From Atopobiaceae bacterium UBA5363 (GTDB lineage Bacteria > Actinomycetota > Coriobacteriia > Coriobacteriales > Atopobiaceae): DNA of 42,792 bases. The notes under the pieces are model-generated. The model saw only the letters and a list, made by a program, of their open reading frames with translations, searched no databases and was not told where the DNA came from. Positions 33,433-40,315 of this stretch are shown here, one piece after another. The stretch is from NCBI GenBank assembly GCA_002407925.1, contig DHPN01000010.1, positions 3,418 through 46,209 of the forward strand, given 5' to 3'. Within the stretch, counting starts at the first letter, position 1. Each line of letters opens with the position of its first letter. The position numbers were made by a program, and so were the translations under genes.

Positions 33433-34719
33433 TCATAGCTGAATCTTCTTGCCTGCAACATATTTTGCAGTAAGCTTTCCTCCTTCATTTGAAAGGTAGC
33501 AGAAACGCTCTAAACGTTGGGCAACAGTCAGCTCCCGCGGACTGCGAATGCCTGAGTCGTCAAGCACCAAGGCATCAAACTCGTAACCCTTAGCAAGACT
33601 TCCGACCTTCCCGAAAAAGGAGCCGCCCCCAAGGGTTGCCAGGTAAAATGCCTCTTGGATGGTAAGGGGCGCCAAGCTTTGGTCAACACAGCGCCAACGC
33701 AGCTTAGAGCATGCCACAGCATCAGACACGGCGCGGAACATATTTATGCTTGCCCCACCAGCTACGTCAGTACCAAGCCCCACGTTCAAACCTTTCTGCA
33801 TGTAGCGACGCATTGGCGCAATCCCTGAGGCAAGAAAAGCATTCGATTGAGGGCAGTGTGCCACGTAGGTGCCGGTCTTTTTTAGAATTTCAATCTCTTC
33901 GTCAGTGGAATAGTTGCAGTGGGCCATGATTGTCTGCTCACCGAGCAGGTTAAAATGTTCATATGTTCGCCCGTAGCAGTCTGCCCAAGGGCACAAGTCC
34001 CTCACCCAGTCGATCTCGGAGGGATTTTCGGAGAGGTGAGATTGCACAGGAAGGTTAAATTGGGCCTTGATTTCACCTAAGCCCTGCAAAAGCTCATCAG
34101 AGCATGTTGGCGTAAAGCGGGGGGTAAGGATCGGGGACGTGTTCGCATAGTGCTTTGCCTTGACATCGGAGAGCCATTCACGCGTGGCAGACAGTGACGC
34201 CGCGGCGTCTGTTTCGCTTAGGTAATCAGGGCTGTTACGGTCCATGTTAACTTTGCCCACATAAGTCTTCAGCCCGGTAGCCTCCAATTTATCCATGAGA
34301 AGCTCAGTGGCAGGCACATGCATGGTGGCAAAAATTATCGCTCTCGTTGTAAACGAGTGTTGCAGATCTTCCGCGAAGATCGTATAGCCTCTATCGGCAT
34401 ATGACAAATCAAGATACTTTTTCTCTTCTGGGAAGGTATAGGCATTGAGCCAATCGAGTAGCTCTAGGTCCATCGCCATGCCACGAAAGCCATACTGAGG
34501 AGCATGGACGTGAATATCATTGAGGCCAGGGACAATAAGCTGACAACCATAATCCACAACAGGGAAAGCTGCATATCTTTCAGGCAACTCATTGGCATCA
34601 TACACACCTGCGGAACGACCGCCAATACATACAGCAAGGCCATGAGGATAAAGTGCAAATACAGTCGGTGACAGACTATAGCAAATGTCCCCTCTTAGCA
34701 CAAAAGAGTTAGTATCCAT
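33433..34719 (-). CDS. guaD: Guanine deaminase (amidohydrolase family)
   Basis: Hydrolyses guanine to xanthine and ammonia. It is an amidohydrolase with metal ligands H70 and H72 in PGLNDIHVHAPQYGFRGM. The substrate-region segment LLDWLNAYTFPEEKKY is highly characteristic of guanine deaminases, followed by QSHLSENPSEIDWV, TIMAHCNYS and LGTDVAGG. The ATG at 34719 has AAAGGAGG upstream, giving 428 residues. A TTG at 34740 is the open-frame limit. With ade it provides deamination of both purine bases. Confidence 0.93.
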   Translation of the reverse strand: MDTNSFVLRGDICYSLSPTVFALYPHGLAVCIGGRSAGVYDANELPERYAAFPVVDYGCQLIVPGLNDIHVHAPQYGFRGMAMDLELLDWLNAYTFPEEKKYLDLSYADRGYTIFAEDLQHSFTTRAIIFATMHVPATELLMDKLEATGLKTYVGKVNMDRNSPDYLSETDAAASLSATREWLSDVKAKHYANTSPILTPRFTPTCSDELLQGLGEIKAQFNLPVQSHLSENPSEIDWVRDLCPWADCYGRTYEHFNLLGEQTIMAHCNYSTDEEIEILKKTGTYVAHCPQSNAFLASGIAPMRRYMQKGLNVGLGTDVAGGASINMFRAVSDAVACSKLRWRCVDQSLAPLTIQEAFYLATLGGGSFFGKVGSLAKGYEFDALVLDDSGIRSPRELTVAQRLERFCYLSNEGGKLTAKYVAGKKIQL

Positions 34720-34876
34720 ACAAGTGCCTCCTTTGTGCAATTATGAGACTCACAGTCATGCCAAACTTTCAAAAGCAGTTAAAGACCTGAGAATTTTCAG
34801 ACCTGTCATCTGCAAATCACAGCTTTAGATTCCGCTTTTTCACTAAGAGCTTGGCCTAAGGGCTTTTTTGCTGGCG

Positions 34877-35842
34877 TTAGGCATGAATGCGGGTACCAGA
34901 TATGCCTGCTACCGCCTCACGCGCATGCTCAAGTGAGCCTATGATGCAACTGCGACCGGGCCGGCTGTATACGAACTTGATGGCCGCGCGTACCTTTGGC
35001 TCCATAGAACCTTTACCGAACTGACCTTCATCTGCGTATTTCCGCGCTTGATCTGCCGTCAGCTCTAGAAGATCCTTTTGAGTGGGTTTCCCAAAGTCAA
35101 GAGCAACATGGTCGACAGCCGTCAAAAGAATTAATACATCTGCATGACAGTCTTCTGCAAGAAGCTCACCTGCCATATCCTTATCAATGACTGCAGCGAC
35201 TCCTTTGTAGGCGCCCTTGTCGGCATAGTCACGCACCACGGGAATGCCGCCCCCACCACATGCGATGACAATAAACTCATTGTCTAGAAGGTTCAAGATC
35301 GATTCTGCCTCAACGATCTTCTTTGGCTCTGGGGATGCAACCACACGACGCCAGCCACGGCCGGAGTCCTCGATAAAGCTCATCTCAGGATGAGCCGCTT
35401 TCTCTGTTTCCGCTTGCTCCTTCGTCAAAAACGGGCCTATCGGCTTCGTAGGGTCTTTAAAAGCAGGGTCGTCGGGATCAACTTCTATCTGGGTGACGAC
35501 AGTGGCAACATGCCAGCGCTTATAGGCCTTATGCATTGCGACGCCGAGACCTTGCTGCAGATGATAACCAATATAGCCTTGACTCATAGCACCACATTCG
35601 GGTAGATCCATAGCAGGGACGGAAGAGTCAGAAGCATGTGCAAGTGAAAAAGCTTTCTGAATCATCCCAATTTGCGGGCCATTCCCGTGGGTGATAATTA
35701 TTTCATTGCCCTGCTCTATGACACCTAATAAGACAGAGGCAGACGCTCGTATCTTTGCGATCTGCTCTCTAGGAGTTTTGCCAAGAGCATTGCCACCCAA
35801 GGCGATGACAACACGATTGGGCCTATCAGAAAGCTTACCCAT
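34877..35842 (-). CDS. arcC: Carbamate kinase
   Basis: Transfers phosphate from carbamoyl phosphate to ADP, giving ATP, ammonia and CO2. This is the energy-yielding last step of arginine deiminase, agmatine deiminase or allantoin pathways. It belongs to the amino-acid kinase fold: VVIALGGNAL at 11-20, ITHGNGPQIG at 50-59, VIACGGGGIPVV, and the C-terminal GSMEPKVRAAIKFV. The 321-residue length is normal. GAGGTAGCCG precedes the ATG. No arginine deiminase, ornithine carbamoyltransferase or antiporter gene is nearby, so those partners must be encoded elsewhere if the route is present. The adjacent guaD makes a nitrogen-catabolism context plausible. Confidence 0.95.
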   Translation of the reverse strand: MGKLSDRPNRVVIALGGNALGKTPREQIAKIRASASVLLGVIEQGNEIIITHGNGPQIGMIQKAFSLAHASDSSVPAMDLPECGAMSQGYIGYHLQQGLGVAMHKAYKRWHVATVVTQIEVDPDDPAFKDPTKPIGPFLTKEQAETEKAAHPEMSFIEDSGRGWRRVVASPEPKKIVEAESILNLLDNEFIVIACGGGGIPVVRDYADKGAYKGVAAVIDKDMAGELLAEDCHADVLILLTAVDHVALDFGKPTQKDLLELTADQARKYADEGQFGKGSMEPKVRAAIKFVYSRPGRSCIIGSLEHAREAVAGISGTRIHA

Positions 35843-36108
35843 CGGCTACCTCTTTTTTAACCTGTCCATACAATTAAGCCAAAAACCACTTGCATAGTAA
35901 AACGACCCATGTGACGATGCTACGCGATTATTCCTGCTGTCTCTAAATGGTGACTTTTTCAATGCAAGCGGCATCCGTTGAGCAGCGCGGTCATTTTTAT
36001 GCATACTTGCTCTCTAAATTACTTTCTGGTAGGAAAAGAAAAGTAATGTCATAGATGGCCTCTTCTATACGCTGCGGTACTACCATACAAGACATGGAGC
36101 AGGAGGAC

Positions 36109-37101
36109 ATGAGCGCTTCACAGACAACAATAGGGCGTTTTGCACCGACCCCTTCTGGCCGCATGCATCTTGGCAATATATTTGCTGCGCTCTTATGCTG
36201 GCTTGCTGTGCGCTCTGCTGGTGGACGTATGATTCTACGAATTGAGGATCTTGACCCACGGACGCGTAATGGCAACGCCACTGCCACGCTCATCGAAGAT
36301 TTAAAATGGCTTGGCCTCGACTGGGATGAGGGACCGATTTTTCAAAGCTCCCACAATGCGTTTTATCAACAGGCGCTCAACAGCTTGCAAGCAAAAGGGC
36401 TTATCTACCCCTGCTTCTGTACTCGCTCTGAGCTACACGTCGCTACTGCTCCGCATATCAGTGACGGCACATATGTCTACCCAGGGACCTGTCGCAGGCT
36501 CTCAGAAGAAGAGGTTCGTCAAAGAGCAAAGATACATCCGTATGCACTGCGCCTTATAGTTCCAGACGGCAGTGATCCAAATGGACAGTTGATTGTAGAT
36601 GACCTCGTGTATGGCAAACATGTTGAAAACCTTGCCCATGATTGTGGAGATTTCTTAGTGAAGCGTAGCGATGGCATTTTTGCCTATCAGTTGGCATGTG
36701 TAGTCGACGATGGCATCTCGGACGTCAATCTCGTCGTCCGTGGTCATGATCTTCTGGGATCTTCGGCTAGGCAAAGCTACCTAGCTCATTTATTAGGCTT
36801 TAAGCAGCCTGCGTATGGACATGTCCCTCTCCTTATAGCTCCTGATGGAAGACGCTTGTCAAAGCGAGAGAAAGACCTCGACCTAGGAGCTCTGCGGGCC
36901 AATGGTATATCCTCTGAGCGCATCATTGGCGTCCTGGCCGCTTCTGTGGGACTTATCGATCGCCAAGTTGATATCACGCCTGCGGAGCTCGTAGATACCT
37001 TTTCTTGGGAGGTTATACGCGCACACTCTCACGACATCGTAGTAGATAAGAGCTTCCTTACAAAGCTTGGTATTGCGGTGAGCCCCTTGGGTGGGGTATG
37101 A
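36109..37101 (+). CDS. gluQ: Glutamyl-Q tRNA(Asp) synthetase
   Basis: A catalytic-domain-only paralogue of glutamyl-tRNA synthetase that attaches glutamate to queuosine at position 34 of tRNA-Asp. IGRFAPTPSGRMHLGN (8-23) holds the HIGH-like signature. The zinc site is present with C102 and C104 in CFCTR and C128 in YPGTCRR. GRRLSKREKDLDL is the KMSKS-like loop. No anticodon-binding domain follows, and the 330-residue length is near the GluQRS norm. The ATG at 36109 directly follows GCAGGAGGAC. The open frame extends to 36055. The -10 box of the downstream tRNA-Ser promoter overlaps its stop codon. Confidence 0.92.
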   Translation: MSASQTTIGRFAPTPSGRMHLGNIFAALLCWLAVRSAGGRMILRIEDLDPRTRNGNATATLIEDLKWLGLDWDEGPIFQSSHNAFYQQALNSLQAKGLIYPCFCTRSELHVATAPHISDGTYVYPGTCRRLSEEEVRQRAKIHPYALRLIVPDGSDPNGQLIVDDLVYGKHVENLAHDCGDFLVKRSDGIFAYQLACVVDDGISDVNLVVRGHDLLGSSARQSYLAHLLGFKQPAYGHVPLLIAPDGRRLSKREKDLDLGALRANGISSERIIGVLAASVGLIDRQVDITPAELVDTFSWEVIRAHSHDIVVDKSFLTKLGIAVSPLGGV

Positions 37102-37102
37102 T
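37073..37102 (+). promoter_or_regulatory. Probable promoter of tRNA-Ser inside the gluQ 3' end
   Basis: TTGCGG (37073-37078) and TATGAT (37097-37102) are 18 bases apart. The -10 box overlaps the gluQ TGA. A start near 37109 would sit about 12 bases before the tRNA. Confidence 0.5.
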
Positions 37103-37120
37103 GCTTCGGCAATGCCTTTT

Positions 37121-37211
37121 GGAGAGCTGACCGAGTGGTTGAAGGTGCTCGCCTGCTAAGCGAGTATGCGCCTTAAGCGCATCTGGGGTTCGAATCCCCA
37201 GCTCTCCGCCA
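37121..37211 (+). tRNA. tRNA-Ser (anticodon GCT)
   Basis: A class II cloverleaf with long variable arm. The acceptor is GGAGAGC/GCTCTCC, the anticodon stem CTCGC/GCGAG encloses loop CTGCTAA, the variable arm is TGCGCCTTAAGCGCA, and the T arm is GGGGTTCGAATCCCC. The CCA is encoded. It marks the left border of the accessory pocket. Confidence 0.97.
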
Positions 37212-37264
37212 AATCTGTAGCCATCTTGATAAAAGAGATTTTGTCGGTAGGTGGTTTTTGTTTT

Positions 37265-37301
37265 GCCCGAAAGTGCTTGAGACAAGGCCTTTCGGGCTTT
37301 T
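37265..37301 (+). terminator. Rho-independent terminator of tRNA-Ser
   Basis: A 9-bp stem GCCCGAAAG/CTTTCGGGC with a 15-base loop is followed by TTTTAGGTTTT. It starts 53 bases after the tRNA. Confidence 0.75.
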
Positions 37302-37324
37302 AGGTTTTAGCCCTGCATGAATTG

Positions 37325-37466
37325 GTGATCTAGGGCGAGATGCTGATTTTTCAACCGGGTTGATACTAGCTGCGCAAATTTCTACCAGCACATCGTGACT
37401 TCCAATCAGAAGCTGATATGTCTCAGCCAACCGCAGCAATTGAGTGCCGTGCTCATCAGCCACCAT
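37325..37466 (-). pseudogene. N-terminal remnant of an MDR-family oxidoreductase
   Basis: On the minus strand an ATG at 37466 opens MVADEHGTQLLRLAETYQ, then SHDVLVEICAASINPVE. This pattern (VLVEVHAASINPVD in intact genes) is typical of the first 50 residues of zinc-type quinone oxidoreductases. Similarity stops at about residue 48, and the frame runs on with unrelated sequence into the tRNA-Ser terminator. About 270 residues of the family are missing. It begins 48 bases downstream of the nitroreductase stop. Confidence 0.65.
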
Positions 37467-37514
37467 TGCCTTCGAGGCCTCTTCTTCCTTGTATAGAGAT
37501 GAGCAAGCTCGCAT

Positions 37515-38225
37515 TCAAGATAACGCACCAAACAGCCGATAGCCCCTCTTATCTCCCAAGCCACTTTGGCGCTCGAAAGAAAAGGGCTTACCAAAGCGCC
37601 TACATGCCAAAGCATAATGGCACAGCGCAATACCCATATCCACCGCCGTTTTTCTGTATGCCAGCGAAACCGGCGGCTTCAAAACCTGCTCGTAAAGAAG
37701 AGTCTTGCTGTCTGCCTTTTCCAAATACCACGGCTGCAGGTTCATACCGGACGGAGCCAGACGCACAGCCTGTACGCACGGATCATCCGGAGCATTGGTG
37801 ATCTCGTCGATGGACTTGCGCTTGAATTCGGACTCGTCGCGGTGCACTTCTCCTTGCGGCTGGCCAAATGCGATGGTGATGATATCTTTGCCTGTACGAT
37901 TTCGCTGGACATCCCTTGTCTTGCCAAGCCAAACGCTGCCTATGTCATGTCTATCGAACCATAGGATGAGTTGTTCGCCGATGAACCCTGCATTCTCAGG
38001 CTCCCCCTCTTTCCCCTGACCACTCACGATTAAATAGTGAGGAGCCTCGACCTTGAATAGCCCTTCCGTTTCTGTAACGAACCGATACTCCAACGGTACA
38101 TCAGGGTACAATGGTTTAAAACAATCAATTATCTTACGGAATTCATCAAGTCGTCCCTGATCAAAAGGTTGCCCAGTATAACTTCTACATGATTTTCTTT
38201 TATTTATGGCTTCAAACAAATCCAT
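37515..38225 (-). CDS. Nitroreductase-family FMN oxidoreductase
   Basis: A 236-residue flavoprotein of the TM1586-like nitroreductase group. MDLFEAINKRKSCRSYTGQ carries the FMN phosphate-binding R/S/R pattern. FIGEQLILWFDRHDIGSVWLG resembles the central helix region, and VRLAPSGMNLQPWYL the second FMN loop (AxSxxNxQPW). YRKTAVDMGIALCHYALAC closes the fold. These enzymes reduce nitro groups, quinones or flavins with NAD(P)H. GGAG is eight bases before the ATG. It lies in the pocket between two tRNA genes with a DJ-1/PfpI gene upstream on the same strand, 120 bases away. Substrate unknown. Confidence 0.85.
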   Translation of the reverse strand: MDLFEAINKRKSCRSYTGQPFDQGRLDEFRKIIDCFKPLYPDVPLEYRFVTETEGLFKVEAPHYLIVSGQGKEGEPENAGFIGEQLILWFDRHDIGSVWLGKTRDVQRNRTGKDIITIAFGQPQGEVHRDESEFKRKSIDEITNAPDDPCVQAVRLAPSGMNLQPWYLEKADSKTLLYEQVLKPPVSLAYRKTAVDMGIALCHYALACRRFGKPFSFERQSGLGDKRGYRLFGALS

Positions 38226-38344
38226 GATGTGGTCTCCTTTTTGTTCTGTTTTTCTTTACCGCACCGATTTATTGATCCGCCTATGTCGCGGCGCTGGTCC
38301 ATTGCATCCAGAAGATCCTGGCGCAGCTTCCTTGAGGCGCGCTG

Positions 38345-39019
38345 TTATGTCAGCGCCTCTATCAGCAATTTGGCAACCGATCGCACGGAAAATGGATTTT
38401 GACCAGTTATCACACGACCATCCCGGATTGCAAAATCACGGTAAAACCTCTTGTGCCTCCAGTTGGCGCCACGACTTTCTGCCTGTTTTTGATTGAAGAA
38501 CGGCACAATTTTCGCCTTGCCTGCAAGCATTTCTTCAACGGCTGTAAATCCCGTGATTTTCTTATCTTTGATCAGGTAATTTCCGTTCTCTTTCTTGATG
38601 TTCATCAGCCCTGCCACGCCATGGCAAACTGACGCGACGTACCCGCCCTGCGTATAAATTTGCAAAGCAATTTTCTGCAATGACTCGTTGTCGGGAAAAT
38701 CCCACATAACGCCGTGTCCGCCAGCGTAGTAAATCGCCTCATAGTCCTGAGGATTGATTTGTTCAGGGCGCAAGGTACCACTCAAACCGCGCTTGATGAA
38801 ATCAGGGCTCTCATAGATTCTCAAGATGCTCTCATCGACATATTTCATGCTTCTTGGGTCTAGTGGGACAAAGCCGCCGTTCGGGCTAACAAAATCCACG
38901 TCGATTTCCGCCTGATCCATCTCATCGATAAACTCAGCCGCTTCGCCAAGCCATAATCCGGTTAGTTCATCGGTCCCTTTGTAGCGTGCAACGTTGGTCT
39001 CCACAATCAGAACTCTCAT
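38345..39019 (-). CDS. DJ-1/PfpI family protein (type 1 glutamine amidotransferase-like)
   Basis: A 224-residue protein with the DJ-1/PfpI fold. It begins MRVLIVETNVARY. YYAGGHGVMWDFPDN (98-110) provides the oxyanion strand, and the nucleophile elbow is SVCHGVAGL with C132 and H133. An acidic residue near FVSPNGG is also typical. Members act as glyoxalase III/deglycases, chaperones or redox sensors, and the family alone does not fix the role. A GGAGGG site lies upstream of the ATG at 39019, although the spacing is long. The open frame reaches 39100. It is paired with the nitroreductase, suggesting a stress-related accessory unit. Confidence 0.85.
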   Translation of the reverse strand: MRVLIVETNVARYKGTDELTGLWLGEAAEFIDEMDQAEIDVDFVSPNGGFVPLDPRSMKYVDESILRIYESPDFIKRGLSGTLRPEQINPQDYEAIYYAGGHGVMWDFPDNESLQKIALQIYTQGGYVASVCHGVAGLMNIKKENGNYLIKDKKITGFTAVEEMLAGKAKIVPFFNQKQAESRGANWRHKRFYRDFAIRDGRVITGQNPFSVRSVAKLLIEALT

Positions 39020-39142
39020 GTTCCACATCCCTCCATAATCGCGACCACATCGCTCCGTAATTTCAGATAACGGAAGTTCAGCAATTCGTTTTTGCTTCAA
39101 TAAGACAAGGACGAGGATGGATATGACAGCAGCTCATCAAGG

Positions 39143-39376
39143 TCGGTAGCACCATTTCAAGTTTCTCCTGCAATGTCTATGCACAAAGCTCAGGGCTTGG
39201 AATCCGAATTGGTAAAAATTGTAGTTGCTGACGAGACTAGCGAACTTATAGCACATAGTACTTTCTACACTGCTATTACTTGTACTCGGAATAAGTCAAA
39301 AATATACTGGACGCCAGAGGCCGAGCAAAAGGTATCAGGGGCTATAAGACCTAACAAAACATCAGCAGGGATGTGA
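39143..39376 (+). pseudogene. C-terminal remnant of a UvrD/RecD-type helicase
   Basis: About 78 codons match the end of superfamily I helicases. PAMSMHKAQGLESELV resembles motif V (xSxHKxQG) and FYTAITCTRNKSKIYW resembles motif VI (YTAxTRxR), followed by TPEAEQ. The first Arg of motif VI is replaced (TCTR). The N-terminal RecA-like domain with its Walker motifs is missing, because the preceding bases belong to the upstream region of the DJ-1 gene. No ribosome binding site precedes the internal ATG at 39173. This is most likely debris of a deleted gene. Confidence 0.7.
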
Positions 39377-39594
39377 GTTTACTTAAGTCGATGCCGCAGG
39401 GATCAAGGTAGGCAATAAAGGTGCTCAAATTTGGCGATTTGCTTCCAGAATGTGCGTTTTATCAATATAATAGATAGTCACTGTGCCAGCATTTTTGCTA
39501 TCCAACGCTATCAGCAGCTGAATTATTTTCCTTTAGTGCGATGCTTTTGTAAGAGCCTCTTATATCTTTTGAAAGTCAAATCTTGATGTGAGTC

Positions 39595-39623
39595 TTGACA
39601 GTTTTATAGAGAGATGGCATAGT
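39595..39623 (+). promoter_or_regulatory. Promoter of tRNA-Arg
   Basis: A consensus TTGACA (39595-39600), a 17-base spacer and CATAGT (39618-39623). The start would fall just before the tRNA at 39635. Confidence 0.75.
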
Positions 39624-39634
39624 AGCGGGTATAG

Positions 39635-39711
39635 GCGGCGTTACCTCAGCTGGATAGAGGGTCTGACTACGAATCAGAACGTCATAGGTTCGAATCCTAT
39701 ACGCCGCACCA
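39635..39711 (+). tRNA. tRNA-Arg (anticodon ACG)
   Basis: The acceptor is GCGGCGT/ACGCCGC, the anticodon stem TCTGA/TCAGA encloses CTACGAA, and the T arm contains GGTTCGAATCC. The CCA is encoded. Anticodon ACG implies A34-to-inosine editing by TadA. It marks the right border of the pocket that begins at tRNA-Ser. Confidence 0.97.
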
Positions 39712-39723
39712 CAAGAAGAGCAG

Positions 39724-39760
39724 CGAACCAAGCAAATGAATCTGCTTGGTTCGTTTTTTT
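39724..39760 (+). terminator. Rho-independent terminator of tRNA-Arg
   Basis: An 11-bp stem CGAACCAAGCA/TGCTTGGTTCG with an 8-base loop is followed by seven T. It starts 13 bases after the tRNA. Confidence 0.92.
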
Positions 39761-39780
39761 CAATGTACTAACTGAAAACC

Positions 39781-40155
39781 CTATGCGTTATAGTCCAACG
39801 GAGGCCGAAAAGCTCCGCCAGAGTCCCCGAATGCTGCATACGTATAACGAACATTAAAACGCTCAAGCAGATCTTGCAGTTCAGAGAGCCATTCCTTCTG
39901 ACCTGCCTTAAAGATATGGGCAAGCTCGTTTTCAACAGGCCCGTCTCCTAAGTCTAAGGCAGAGCGCAATTGATCCATTTCGCTTAATGCAATCGTTATC
40001 ATCTGGGTATGGCTTGGTTCTCCATAAATCAGCTCTGTGTCTGGACCACTTGTATGCTCTCGCATGATAATGCCATTGCTCTTCACCTCTAATTCTATGG
40101 TGCGCTTCTCACCCAGCTTCGTACATGTTTCGAATATGCATTGGCCATCGCTCAT
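39781..40155 (-). CDS. Uncharacterised small protein
   Basis: A 124-residue soluble protein that I do not recognise. It has no membrane segment. The N-terminal half is beta-rich (CIFETCTKLGEKRTIELEV, then NGIIMREHTSG). The C-terminal half has an acidic helix (KEWLSELQDLLERFNVRYTY) and ends GGAFRPPLDYNA. The ATG at 40155 follows AGGAGAGGGG by several bases. The open frame reaches a TTG at 40203. It lies 160 bases downstream of the EF-G-like gene on the same strand, but the terminator at 40242-40270 separates them, so it is probably an independent gene. Confidence 0.6.
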   Translation of the reverse strand: MSDGQCIFETCTKLGEKRTIELEVKSNGIIMREHTSGPDTELIYGEPSHTQMITIALSEMDQLRSALDLGDGPVENELAHIFKAGQKEWLSELQDLLERFNVRYTYAAFGDSGGAFRPPLDYNA

Positions 40156-40233
40156 TGTCAGCCCCTCTCCTAAAGTACGAACAAGAGTACTATAATCACT
40201 CAATCTTTAGAACATATGTTCCCCTTTATTTCC

Positions 40234-40270
40234 TTAAAATTTCCTCCGCAGAGAAATACCCTGCGGAGGA
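40234..40270 (-). terminator. Terminator of the EF-G-like gene
   Basis: A 10-bp stem TCCTCCGCAG/CTGCGGAGGA (40242-40251 and 40261-40270) has a 9-base loop. On the minus strand it is followed by AATTTTAA. It starts 45 bases past the stop. Confidence 0.7.
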
Positions 40271-40315
40271 TAGGGGAAGCATCCCCGAAGCAGCTGTTAT
40301 CCACTCGTTCGAAAA

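Noticed and set aside
34840..34870. T-rich stretch after a weak stem downstream of arcC
   Set aside because: The T run is on the plus strand, where no gene ends, and the stem is only a few imperfect pairs.
38226..38344. A possible regulator remnant between the DJ-1 and nitroreductase genes
   Set aside because: One minus-strand frame reads KLRQDLLDAMDQRRD, but it is too short and lacks a recognisable DNA-binding motif.
37121..39760. Possible att direct repeats made from the tRNA 3' ends
   Set aside because: The only shared sequence is the universal T-loop GGTTCGAATCC. No second copy of either tRNA 3' end and no integrase gene is present.
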